This document shows positions 19,701 to 24,191 of a stretch of DNA of 46,076 bases, piece by piece. Position numbers and translations under genes: made by a program. The stretch is from a virus, in the IMG/VR virus record IMGVR_UViG_3300030117_003550, positions 1 through 46,076 of that record; one strand, 5' to 3'. Below the pieces are notes generated by a model, which ran no database searches, was not told where the DNA came from, and saw nothing but the letters and a program-made list of their open reading frames with translations. The stretch's first letter is position 1; each line of letters opens with the position of its first letter.

Positions 19701-20384
19701 GCATATAATAATCTTAAAGATTTTATACCAAACATTAAACACAATGACCCATACGTTATTAATATGGCATTAAAAGGTGTTGAAGCTACTCAGTTTTTAT
19801 ACCATAGTGCATTTAGACCTAATTATAGTAGAACTGCAATCGGTAAAATGATGACACGTTTTCATCCTTTTGCATGGAACTCAGTACGTTTTAGAAGGCA
19901 AACGTATCAACGTGCTGCTAGGTATGGATTTAAACAAGGAACTGAGTCATTTGAAAAGTTTAAACGCTTAGCTACGCTAGATATATTTGCAATGTCACTT
20001 GCTAATATGTTTACAAGTAGCGTTTTTGATGCAACTGTACCACCTCCTTTAAATTGGTTGCAAGATACTGCTGATTGGTTATTTGGCGATGAACGTGAAA
20101 GAGAGAGAGCATTCTTTTCTTCGTGGCCTCATCCTGTATTAGCACCACTTCAAATTGTTACGCCACCTATTGCTAGGTATCCTATGACCTTAATAAATGC
20201 AACTATTAATGGAAATTGGGAACGATTTGCTGATTATTATCTATGGACATTTTTTCCATTTGGAAGATTTGGACGTAGTATTGCAAAAACAATAGAAACC
20301 CCAGAAATGTGGGTAGAGCAAATGACAGGCATACCTATACATGGCATTGGAAGGGAAAAAAGAAACTTAGTAGAATCTGAGTAA
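10704..20384 (+). CDS. Giant ejection-type polyvalent protein with predicted two-barrel RNA polymerase core
   Basis: 3226 residues, more than a fifth of the window. Residues ~35-290 are Gly/Ala-rich amphipathic helices (GFVPGLLGGPIKAGAS; GAIAGGAFGTIG) like the membrane-active ends of large ejected phage proteins. Residues ~300-900 are charged and helical. At 980-1030 a DVDGY and paired lysines (K1022, K1027 in DGKLFLLKGG) suggest a first double-psi barrel. Then comes R1462-x-P1464, then Asp1505-x-Asp1507-Gly-Asp1509 (GADVDGDKVFLY), then a Gly-rich helix SAKAGKDGMGQIVSAK (1579-1594). R-x-P followed by DxDGD is the catalytic layout of cellular beta-prime, eukaryotic RdRP, YonO and crAss-like phage virion polymerases. 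The C-terminal ~450 residues (LLSHPKTAVANLFGGS, FFAHYLNAYNN) match the polyvalent-protein type. It follows two ejection-type genes, so it is probably packaged and injected. The polymerase call is motif-based inference. Confidence 0.7.
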   Translation: MEPNQLAQYINAYRVSPHLFNDDEVDELTKYAKEAGINFNRNMEVEESKQSGWVSQFIGGVAEGFLGPLNIFGGSTKDPVTSAQQISRSVGSLIGFVPGLLGGPIKAGASVVAKAGKAVLARKIDAVGDALMATKSIPIRAADKILGKEVGEGVLANYVGNAGRVVDAFLKSDTVMGNVAQSAMHLGTASAVSEFWKGPDAMKDSFIHGAIAGGAFGTIGNYRQLIEKAIGAPSPMVRKFAESKLREGIAKGMAGSAFQGGIATMHGADTATQIYEYMLGAYFGSVHPSVHQKIGRDYFNKYSADTSKKNYKMMEDPEFSALPKDAQAEVKTTFEKHIGNKFNDIASDAKGIDRFDVSTAAQELRNQFAEERYDIYSTRGKKSREDMTEKDKFEAQKEIVSAHEEVGNIFQEGSRIGNEINTYKADKLEGETKRIYKGLTKEQVEQIKEGNYNSIYNELGKRNEFFNDIEKMFTAEDLITQNKNAEIQSELDTDTTLKKLFRDVNTQIQAKEGNELTDIEVAGKVVKAKETVDKKLAEQQERQQTGEGLEKTQRTPSGRKAGDVFTLEMKDVNVRRIEADSNLEPGKQIIGRVLKNGDVVIYEGTKKLNSKERNELIKKEISKAEKQWIQTEKLLIEAGFSKEQISKEKNKIPELRSDYLKNRTKELKDLETGKNTKVEKTTDPVKQEFDRYALFKNEVYKELGVKPTDNIDRALVQSYERFRQNKKQYHSSFNLDSNKLNKIEEYSNGVRKILSHPILPHEKIYKHGKTYVIDEIIEGNKSYDPLAKVMRFNEKNELSYDFLLTPEKMADLMVQVGKTNKSQYIWTPEKDKGKLIVRTYHPDTKKAKLNDILKTPKEREHFKFDQQEFLKLTGVDKMSKKTQDNWKELHEDIFKSNYLYDPKGQFKSALDLVKRSSLLSSKDYELNPNKFKDFTKDNKLDVIFVDDVASAKDPNNPIKQETFNVERIKDGKRVIEKRMHESDVDGYIVLHTDLFNKIVKEVGLDPTTSHIKPTIATEIDGKLFLLKGGIHPSQKGYDAVLPTKGSMIVMTSAAKVNPGKTYTAYPNEKNEYKFYKDGKEVVPETTKINFEDLRINFGVYGDKHALDPVSIKRQMHSTLAGLNISAKGHNALMELFRDSYLGIEKQNNYVQQMLENPNMKVPKDFNISKIGHKQIADILNSNSKSPVVKELVDDIFKINKERKRSDDTHIDDIDLMESKTYSDRIVKEFKDTNYNHLAVRFLEDQSGSFNDAVVRYTTDKYLNPTYDFSASSWVAGNHALFKNRLPNKEIREDHFMLGHSMKDMKHKEFGTLERAWNAFKIIKKGGFKTAKGSIYVLEKGNKTTRTKEKRLEHKDFGLKETSLATVYLTKNQAMKLAGKFGVLNASGKKSLSLSKDGISINGKLYGGAVKPKKGLMPLEIWQKDGQLSKYHLGNKITEFLESANKKEIQKFKDEHLRIAVMRVPSPDISGTRVLYFDGFTGKKNGAYDYGTYLRQKDHFYIDGADVDGDKVFLYQGMPKEYLKEVYKKRNNLERNGASIENKANKNDIIYDKSSPNELTYINSSISQYMPNALLRTGMSAKAGKDGMGQIVSAKEYLNIILSDVINKQATKKMKGKDRFKLYDRNNKPYAEMEFGSITKEGLDRPGGYKEHSLETSSRTADSSGYYKLIDAIQMRDVLTQRGMPNAKVYVYNKKGKISKDQFGAELHRKPIFGDLKNLPEYADIFDVKRNLYRRKDDMGRRPSLEDVQNNLSRFNETGLDFQSSLIELSKAYGRPENFIEPSPLRVSNMDFKKYNRFLREFQGGFQDPSLLKMIRRMNMTIVPDLGKRRTKKRGKKRAVKETTYKTNDLMDATSVLIQNKAGERLYNDMLKRGLSEENFIEFADRIAIEAISSKDDYAKIHSIDPSLRKNKNVHTTAQAEEQIRNRRNDIIETAEELGINPINASRYFDMYMLGSLYPQTKSIKELRTVYENKLEQVKSLPDSKRKRYELARLQEQLDNFEGFYNKTSRHNYPYLTNEIPNSSKQLFMNTFSQIFDIAVVPKIKAEVKKASVDPVMENVNKKGPETPQQKDQGIKEKFEELVPFRNLFDLKVSDKSTKAPTDAKADAKRIVEAFKKLPEHSLDRINDMFVEMIEARDRVGYGIEEATYTDLKHFANTLEYITSVKPKGNRPNWLDKYRFPQRVAERQFAHDFSIPVVREVNFRDAKGNLGRTSIKVPLGTMQHLQDSFGSIYNLQNIVTNIAQEDRDAFFTWRKDILDLPNGVSEANKLHQAAMTRWLRNEGRNELETDFNWKEWKKNEKLYNSLKDNTYKIVEKGQQKEVTGEQLMRTIAEQNDAFLSQVYNTIAKSNIDFSLIDVYSLTGEKAQKPDYKAFNKQNTYLKYNEKTGRANLEYLENKYLKPLAENGKYILEELGKNGFSAELLGRIRYEQQLEQFVKDIPLSKQKAYRERYRQRYKPSDSIQYEGYLDNATYFKGVGKVEGRYFPRMFHGDTKASLIEMQNFMENKRIELRKNLEKKYIYDPTLTDKQREFVAEMKIDERFAFKKNDLKRIENATTQEAQDAITRKIINEKIAELETMFEAQLGKSLTLDNGSGQEGANYLWSKYQNKEEAVRDGHFSKPSSGQSRGEEPMPGASYEFKVIEAYQEQWINSFFKNATTLISKRAIDRYVELNPLGDKEITEDWANLMRDYTTDVLGQPTLYNPKTFGLKKAEIAKYEAIIKAYDRERKGKKLKFKTVEKIFEDQAESMAQRMAQGREYTISDAMKEKAESELAKNKKFQTWDKRLFYYVTDEAGVNALDKISTKLWGRKDKPKLPFYGELPQSPEARRQTLSRILHQIGAAEAKWQLITLLSHPKTAVANLFGGSHNTIASAGLYNFTTATFNKKKLLATIFKGTKLNDGTEITTKDHLRRFAEENGAHETFYVTEASLERKFAGKEAKEFLREVQETLKTSPNMSEADVLSIAKKYKITTAVANAAAIPMRFSEKKLRTDSFFAHYLNAYNNLKDFIPNIKHNDPYVINMALKGVEATQFLYHSAFRPNYSRTAIGKMMTRFHPFAWNSVRFRRQTYQRAARYGFKQGTESFEKFKRLATLDIFAMSLANMFTSSVFDATVPPPLNWLQDTADWLFGDERERERAFFSSWPHPVLAPLQIVTPPIARYPMTLINATINGNWERFADYYLWTFFPFGRFGRSIAKTIETPEMWVEQMTGIPIHGIGREKRNLVESE

Positions 20385-20386
20385 TT

Positions 20387-20420
20387 CCACCCCTAGTACC
20401 ACCCCTAGTACCACCCCCAG
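20387..20420 (+). repeat. 12-bp tandem repeat after the giant gene
   Basis: Two perfect copies of ccacccctagta are followed by a third, partial copy (ccacccccag) and a run of six T. The array begins three bases after the stop codon of the giant gene. There is no strong inverted repeat, so it is not a classical intrinsic terminator, although the following T-rich stretch could help termination. It separates the late operon from attP and may be a site for a DNA-binding or termination protein. Confidence 0.6.
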
Positions 20421-20494
20421 TTTTTTATATTGGATATTTTTTATAACTTATAGGTGTGTAATTGTATTAAATGTGGGGGGTTTGCATAGCCACG

Positions 20495-20624
20495 ATTGAA
20501 AAAGGTAAAGTCAAATATGTTATTTATAATGAGGAAAAATCAGTCTTAGACTGCCATGGGGTGGCAGGGGTCGCAGGTTCAAATCCTGTCGCTCCGACAG
20601 ACGGCAGACTTACCTTTTTTCAAT
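20495..20624. other. attP: attP: 3' half of tRNA-Pro(GGG) flanked by inverted arms
   Basis: Bases 20551-20598 match the 3' half of a bacterial tRNA-Pro. They contain the anticodon stem-loop ctgcc-atggggt-ggcag with anticodon GGG, a variable loop, a T arm gcagg-ttcaaat-cctgt and an acceptor strand ending ctccgac. The 5' half of a tRNA is absent, so this is a phage attachment core that restores the host gene on integration, not a tRNA gene. It is flanked by an inverted repeat (20495-20512 attgaaaaaggtaaagtc and 20607-20624 gacttaccttttttcaat). A perfect 13-bp palindrome, cagtcttagactg, lies at 20541-20553. The 9-mer catagccac occurs on both outer sides (20485, 20640). The integrase starts 50 bases after the right arm. 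Exact core ends need the host sequence. Confidence 0.85.
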
Positions 20625-20673
20625 TTGGCAATTAACACTCATAGCCACATGATAGCCATGAAAGGGGTAAGTT

Positions 20674-21591
20674 ATGCCTTTAAAAGACAATTTAATAAAA
20701 GACCAATGGGGTAACATTTATTATAGAAAACAGATTGATAAAAAGCGAATTATATTACCAGCTTATACAAAACAAGATAAGATAGCTAATAAACTTCATT
20801 CTGCGTTAGAGTACCAAGCTCTAAAGCAATATTACAATCCAAAACAAAAAACCCGTAAAGTTTCTTTTAAAAAACTTGTTAAGTTGTTTTTAAACAATAA
20901 AGAGAATATTAATAAATGGTCTAAGGCAACTAAAGAGACATATATATATGTATTAAATGCATATCTTAAATCAAAAACATTTCCAGAAAACAAACAAACT
21001 GCTATAGGTTATATGGCTAAAGTGAATGCTTGTATTAATTGGGGAATAAAAAAAAATTATAAAACATCTGAAAAGATTAGAAAGCTACCAAGAAGAATAG
21101 GACGTACTAGAGTTTTTTCAGATAAAGAATTGGCATTAATAATGAATAGCCATACAAATACTGATCTACAGGAGTTTTTTAATTTTGCTTATTATACAGG
21201 TGCAAGACGTGGTGAGATATGTGCATTAAAAGCCCATCAAATACATCCTACATTTATTGAGGTAAAAGGCAAATCAGATAAACGCATCATTAAACTAAAT
21301 AGTCAAGCAAGACACATACTCTTTTGTAGAGAAAAATTGTGGAGCTACAAGGGTGATTTTGTTAGTAAAAAGTTTAAGGCATACCTAAGGTCGCTTAACA
21401 TAAAAAACGGACAATTTCACGACTTACGAAGGACATTTGGACTGAATTTAATTAAATCAGGCGTACCTATCTTTACTGTTAGTAAACTACTAGGTCATTC
21501 TAGTGTAAACATTACAGAACAACATTATGCTCCTTTGTTAGTAAGCGATATAGAAGAGTTTGAACTACCTACTGGCAGTTTGGACAAGTAA
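20674..21591 (+). CDS. int: Tyrosine-family integrase
   Basis: A 305-residue site-specific recombinase. An SAM-like N-terminal DNA-binding region (about residues 60-140) is followed by the catalytic domain with Arg178/179 (TGARRGEICALK), His249 and Arg252 (FHDLRRTFG), His275 (LLGHSSVNITEQ) and the nucleophile Tyr285 (HYAPL). SD aaggggtaa is eight bases upstream. It would recombine attP just upstream with the 3' end of the host tRNA-Pro(GGG) gene. It is on the plus strand, between the end of the late block and the end of the minus-strand early block, and its 3' end overlaps the convergent zinc-ribbon gene by 23 bases. An excisionase is not recognised. Confidence 0.92.
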   Translation: MPLKDNLIKDQWGNIYYRKQIDKKRIILPAYTKQDKIANKLHSALEYQALKQYYNPKQKTRKVSFKKLVKLFLNNKENINKWSKATKETYIYVLNAYLKSKTFPENKQTAIGYMAKVNACINWGIKKNYKTSEKIRKLPRRIGRTRVFSDKELALIMNSHTNTDLQEFFNFAYYTGARRGEICALKAHQIHPTFIEVKGKSDKRIIKLNSQARHILFCREKLWSYKGDFVSKKFKAYLRSLNIKNGQFHDLRRTFGLNLIKSGVPIFTVSKLLGHSSVNITEQHYAPLLVSDIEEFELPTGSLDK

Positions 21592-21904
21592 CTTCTATTT
21601 TGGGAAGTCTTTCGTATTCATCCCAATATTGCACAGCTTTTTGTTGTTTATTTTTACTTCTTTGATGGTAAAAATTCCAAGTCTTTTTACAACTTGGGCA
21701 TTTACTTAATGGGTATGTGCTTATTCTTTTTTTAAGTCTACCTCTAGTTATGTTTACTTTTCTAGAATATGCTTTATCAAACCATTCTTCACTAAAATAA
21801 TATTTTAATGTTTTTACCTCGGCTTTGGCTCGATTTAAGTACCTTTCTTTATTTTCTCTGGAAATCCGACCCTCAGGCTCTAGGCCATCAGGTCGGTTTC
21901 TCAT
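21569..21904 (-). CDS. Zinc-ribbon protein, paralogue of the gene at 22353
   Basis: A 111-residue basic protein. The N-terminal part is helical and charged. The C-terminal part holds CPSC (about residues 69-72) and a last CPNC, with KKTWNFYHQ, QYWDEYERLPK between them. The gene at 22353-22610 carries the same pattern (CVEC-KTVWQYD, QYEDMPK, CDKC), so the two arose by duplication. SD aaggataac precedes the ATG. The 3' end overlaps the integrase end in the opposite strand. Zinc ribbons of this kind often contact nucleic acid or RNA polymerase; the role here is not known. Confidence 0.65.
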   Translation of the reverse strand: MRNRPDGLEPEGRISRENKERYLNRAKAEVKTLKYYFSEEWFDKAYSRKVNITRGRLKKRISTYPLSKCPSCKKTWNFYHQRSKNKQQKAVQYWDEYERLPKIEVTCPNCQ

Positions 21905-21940
21905 TTTGTTATCCTTTTTTTATTTTAGAAGCGAAGGGGA

Positions 21941-22039
21941 AAGCACCTACCGATAGGAATTGGTTATGCTTCCAAGCGTTACAAGGTTTCGAGGTATTGC
22001 TACTTCCCTAACAATCGTCATTGCAACTTCCCCCTTGCC
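21941..22039 (-). ncRNA. Candidate small structured RNA or 5' leader
   Basis: Gene-free stretch between two minus-strand genes. The ends pair (gcgaaggggaa near 21941 with ttcccccttgc near 22029-22039) with one mismatch and one wobble. Inside are ccta-ccga-tagg and ggaa/ttcc hairpins. It would be transcribed with the early operon and stand as leader of the zinc-ribbon gene at 21904. Evidence is only the fold, weaker than for the two larger elements. Confidence 0.35.
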
Positions 22040-22041
22040 TC

Positions 22042-22185
22042 TTATTTAACTAAGTAATCTTTTATTCTTTCTGTTACAAGAGATGCAAGTAACATTAATA
22101 TGAATATTGATATGATCCATATAAGAGCTGCTATCCCAAGTATGAATATATTAGCTATCCATTCAGCTATATCAAGAACCAACAT
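22042..22185 (-). CDS. 47-residue single-span membrane protein
   Basis: ATG at 22185, overlapping the end of the coiled-coil gene upstream by 14 bases. Nearly the whole product is hydrophobic: two closely spaced segments (about residues 11-24 and 25-37, NIFILGIAALIWI and ISIFILMLLASLV) with a short charged tail TERIKDYLVK. Such small early membrane proteins are often superinfection-exclusion or host-takeover factors, but nothing specific is visible. Coupling with the preceding gene supports expression. Confidence 0.5.
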   Translation of the reverse strand: MLVLDIAEWIANIFILGIAALIWIISIFILMLLASLVTERIKDYLVK

Positions 22186-22369
22186 TATGTTCGTACGTTC
22201 TATGTTTATTTATTTTTTCTATTAAGTCTTTGCATTCTTGCATTATAATAGGTTTTAAAGTTCCTATCTTAGCTAAAAAATCTCTGGACTCTTTTAACAG
22301 TGTTCTTAGTTTGTCATTTTCTTCTTCTAGAATTAAAAGACTTTCGTTTACTCTATGTGCTTCTTTCAT
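22172..22369 (-). CDS. Small coiled-coil protein
   Basis: I choose the ATG at 22369, giving 65 residues (MKEAHRVNESLLILEEEN...), over an in-frame ATG 33 bases upstream. It overlaps the preceding zinc-ribbon gene by 17 bases rather than 50, and the upstream codons (VKRKKVIY) read like the shadow of that gene. The product is one long charged helix with a leucine heptad pattern in the first half and a Lys/Arg/His-rich end. It could dimerise; function is unknown. Confidence 0.5.
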   Translation of the reverse strand: MKEAHRVNESLLILEEENDKLRTLLKESRDFLAKIGTLKPIIMQECKDLIEKINKHRTYEHNVGS

Positions 22370-22610
22370 ATAAATAACCTTCTTTCTTTTTACATTTATC
22401 ACAAATTTGTTTTTCTAATCCATATTTAGGCATATCTTCATATTGGACAAACTTTCTTTTGCTACTTGACCAATCATATTGCCATACTGTTTTACATTCA
22501 ACGCAGTTCTTTAAAGGACACTTATGTTGAGTTCTTGCTGTTTTATTTGTTATTTTATTTTGATATAATTTCTGAAAATCAGAAATGTACCATAGTTTGT
22601 TATTTTCCAT
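22353..22610 (-). CDS. Zinc-ribbon protein, paralogue of the gene at 21569
   Basis: An 85-residue protein with cysteines at CPLKNCVEC and CDKC. Between them is KTVWQYDWSSSKRKFVQYEDMPKYGLEKQ, which aligns with the corresponding part of the 111-residue protein at 21569-21904. The four zinc ligands are probably the CVEC and CDKC pairs. An N-terminal helix (SDFQKLYQNKI) precedes. It lies right after the structured RNA at 22623-22840, which would be its leader. Role unknown; nucleic-acid or polymerase binding is a fair guess for zinc ribbons in an early operon. Confidence 0.65.
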   Translation of the reverse strand: MENNKLWYISDFQKLYQNKITNKTARTQHKCPLKNCVECKTVWQYDWSSSKRKFVQYEDMPKYGLEKQICDKCKKKEGYLYERST

Positions 22611-22622
22611 AATTTTATTAAT

Positions 22623-22840
22623 TAAGGGGCAAGGTAGCTTTCACCATTAAGACAAGGAGGGTATGATATTCCCAATAACATTAAGCATTTTTGCCCCTTA
22701 TAGTTTTTGAGGTTCAGGGCGCCAACCAAATCAAATATTTTGTTTTGTCAACTTTAATTTCTAATCCACAACCAAAAAGGTCCTTTCATTTATGGTTATT
22801 AATGATTATTAATTCAGTAACATATTTGTCTGAACCTCAA
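22623..22840 (-). ncRNA. Two-domain structured intergenic RNA
   Basis: A gene-free stretch of 235 bases with two tandem stem-closed domains. Domain one is closed by taaggggcaa (22623-22632) with ttgcccctta (22691-22700), 10 bp perfect. Domain two is closed by ttgaggttcag (22707-22717) with ctgaacctcaa (22830-22840), 11 bp perfect. Only six bases separate them. Smaller ggg/ccc and ggt/acc hairpins lie inside the first. The design repeats that of the long element at 32345-33152. It is probably transcribed on the minus strand with its flanking genes, as a processed RNA or a leader of the zinc-ribbon gene at 22610. No known riboswitch is recognised. Confidence 0.5.
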
Positions 22841-22845
22841 TTTTA

Positions 22846-23037
22846 TTATTTTTTTCTCTGTTCAAGTATTTTCTGATTTTGTTCATATGTTGGCTGACCT
22901 AATAATTTCCATATATTATCAAATATTAATTGGCCATCATTAGACATTCTATCTCTATCAACTTCTTCTAATTCACTTAAAAGTTTTAATAATTGTTGAG
23001 TTAGTTTAGTTTGTATGTTTAAACCTACTTTTTGCAT
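22846..23037 (-). CDS. Small helical hypothetical protein
   Basis: A 63-residue protein whose ATG abuts the stop of the preceding gene. Mostly helical: an N-terminal Leu/Gln-rich stretch (TQQLLKLLSELEEVDRDRM), a short DGQLIFDNIWKLLG segment and a basic end. It stands at the end of the replication run and immediately before the structured RNA. No family is recognised. Confidence 0.5.
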   Translation of the reverse strand: MQKVGLNIQTKLTQQLLKLLSELEEVDRDRMSNDGQLIFDNIWKLLGQPTYEQNQKILEQRKK

Positions 23038-23309
23038 TAGTCACAATTTCCTGTAGTACAAGCTCCCGATTGAGCTTTAATAATTCTATCTTCAGTTAAA
23101 GTTTTTGATTCAAAATTATCTACTTCTTTTGTTTGCTTTTTGGCTTTATGTAATATAGAAGATAATTCTTCAGCAAGTATTCTATCGCCTTCTGTAACAT
23201 GAGGATGTTCAGCTAGTACTACAACGCATCTATCTATTTCTTCCATTGTTAACCATACACCAAATTTGTGCTTGGTTATTGTTTCAGTTTCTGTTTTCAT
23301 TTCTAACAT
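23037..23309 (-). CDS. Hypothetical early protein
   Basis: A 90-residue, mainly helical protein. Readable parts are KFGVWLTMEEIDRCVVVLAEHP and DRILAEELSSILHKAKKQTKE. The C-terminus carries two cysteines in CTTGNCD, too few for a zinc ribbon on its own. It sits between the resolvase-like nuclease and a 63-residue protein in the same operon. No function can be assigned. Confidence 0.5.
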   Translation of the reverse strand: MLEMKTETETITKHKFGVWLTMEEIDRCVVVLAEHPHVTEGDRILAEELSSILHKAKKQTKEVDNFESKTLTEDRIIKAQSGACTTGNCD

Positions 23310-23311
23310 AT

Positions 23312-23614
23312 TTATCCTTTCAGTTTTTTTAATAATAATAAGAAAACATTTATATCCATTAGAGCGTAAGTATTTCCACGATCTTCTCTGAATGCTACTA
23401 TATCTGTATGCTCACATTTTAAAAATGAAGCAATTTTTTTTCTGCGCTTAGCTTGAACTGTGTATTCTTCTATGGTGCAATCCACTTCTTCATGGAGCCC
23501 TAATGCTTGACCATTAGAACCCCATGCACGAACAGCTTTTAAACCAAAGCCTTTAGCTAGGTTTACCACTTCACGCTCAAAAGCATTGCCTTTTTGTTTA
23601 CTTGGACTAGCCAT
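23312..23614 (-). CDS. Holliday-junction resolvase-like PD-(D/E)XK nuclease
   Basis: A 100-residue protein with the order of the nuclease fold: an N-terminal helix with SKQKGNAFEREVV, then Asp45 in EEVDCTIEE, then Gln54-Ala-Lys56 in TVQAKRRKK, followed by the helix-strand HTDIVAFREDRG and the end NVFLLLLKKL. Glu13/Glu15, Asp45, Gln54 and Lys56 are the likely metal and catalytic residues (E...D...QxK). Archaeal Hjc-type and phage resolvases share this layout. It would cut branched DNA during recombination with the ERF annealase or before packaging. The start overlaps the upstream small gene by 8 bases. Confidence 0.7.
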   Translation of the reverse strand: MASPSKQKGNAFEREVVNLAKGFGLKAVRAWGSNGQALGLHEEVDCTIEEYTVQAKRRKKIASFLKCEHTDIVAFREDRGNTYALMDINVFLLLLKKLKG

Positions 23615-23792
23615 CGTTTCCTAACGCAATCCAAAATAAATCAGGTGTTAAACGCTTTACATTTCCTTGTTTGCATCTTATTGCCATAAACCTAGTGTCA
23701 CGTTTTAATTCATCTATTAGCATTTCTATTGAACCAGCTCCAAGTTGCACACCTTCTTTTTTAAAAATTTCTTTAATTTCTTTTTTTGTCAT
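23607..23792 (-). CDS. Possible histone-fold DNA-binding protein
   Basis: A 61-residue basic protein. Predicted shape: a short helix (TKKEIKEIFKKEG), a loop (VQLGAG), a long central helix of about 25 residues (SIEMLIDELKRDTRFMAIRC then KQGN), a second loop (VKRLT) and a short last helix (PDLFWIALG). Helix lengths and the positions of the two loops resemble a single histone fold, where loop 2 carries a K/R-x-T before the third helix. It lies in the replication operon and overlaps both neighbours. The assignment rests on pattern only. Another small helical DNA-binding protein is possible. Confidence 0.4.
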   Translation of the reverse strand: MTKKEIKEIFKKEGVQLGAGSIEMLIDELKRDTRFMAIRCKQGNVKRLTPDLFWIALGNDG

Positions 23793-23985
23793 TATTTATT
23801 CCATGTTTTATTTGTATTAAAAAGGCAGTTAAATAGATTGTAGCATCTAAAGCTTCTTCTAGTGTTTCTTCTAGAAAGTCTCTTTTATCATTGATTGGTA
23901 TTGGAGCGCCATATCTTTTAGCCCCTAATTCCATTCTTTCTTCTATTTTGCTTACAATTTTCTTACGTATGTCTAAGGTATCCAT
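23773..23985 (-). CDS. MazG-like all-alpha NTP pyrophosphatase
   Basis: A 70-residue protein with the ordered signature ELGAKRYGAPIPINDKRDFLEETLEEALDATIYLTAF. The run E-E-T-L-E-E-A-L-D with a following Y on a helix is typical of the metal-binding EExxD helix of MazG/dUTPase-like all-alpha NTP pyrophosphatases. The preceding R-x-G-x-x-Y element also occurs in phage members. It could cleave non-canonical or alarmone nucleotides. It is shorter than cellular MazG, as in other phages. It overlaps both neighbours by 13-20 bases, consistent with coupled translation. Confidence 0.6.
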   Translation of the reverse strand: MDTLDIRKKIVSKIEERMELGAKRYGAPIPINDKRDFLEETLEEALDATIYLTAFLIQIKHGINNDKKRN

Positions 23986-24191
23986 TTATTCCACCTATGT
24001 AAGGTTAAACTAACTTCTAATGGGCCCACACCGAGACTAGCAACGATATGTTCTCCATTTATTGAATGTATTCCTGTTGTGATATTCACTATCCAAAGAA
24101 GAATGAGGGACGTGAGAACGCCCCTATCTTCTTGTTTGTATTTAAATGATATAAGTCCATTGGCAATGTTTAGCCTCACACTTGTTCCCAT
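23973..24191 (-). CDS. Small hypothetical protein, conserved-looking
   Basis: A 72-residue protein starting inside the end of the primase-helicase gene (16-base overlap). It contains a hydrophobic stretch LTSLILLWIVNITTGIHSING and then EHIVASLGVGPLEVSLTLHRW. The second half (SLGVGPLE then a W near the end) recalls a small protein seen beside replication genes in other phages, but I know no function for it. Overlaps on both sides suggest it is translated with its neighbours. Confidence 0.5.
   Translation of the reverse strand: MGTSVRLNIANGLISFKYKQEDRGVLTSLILLWIVNITTGIHSINGEHIVASLGVGPLEVSLTLHRWNKWIP

Noticed and set aside
20551-20598. A functional tRNA-Pro gene
   Set aside because: Only the 3' half from the anticodon stem is present; the acceptor and D-arm half is absent, so it is an attachment core.
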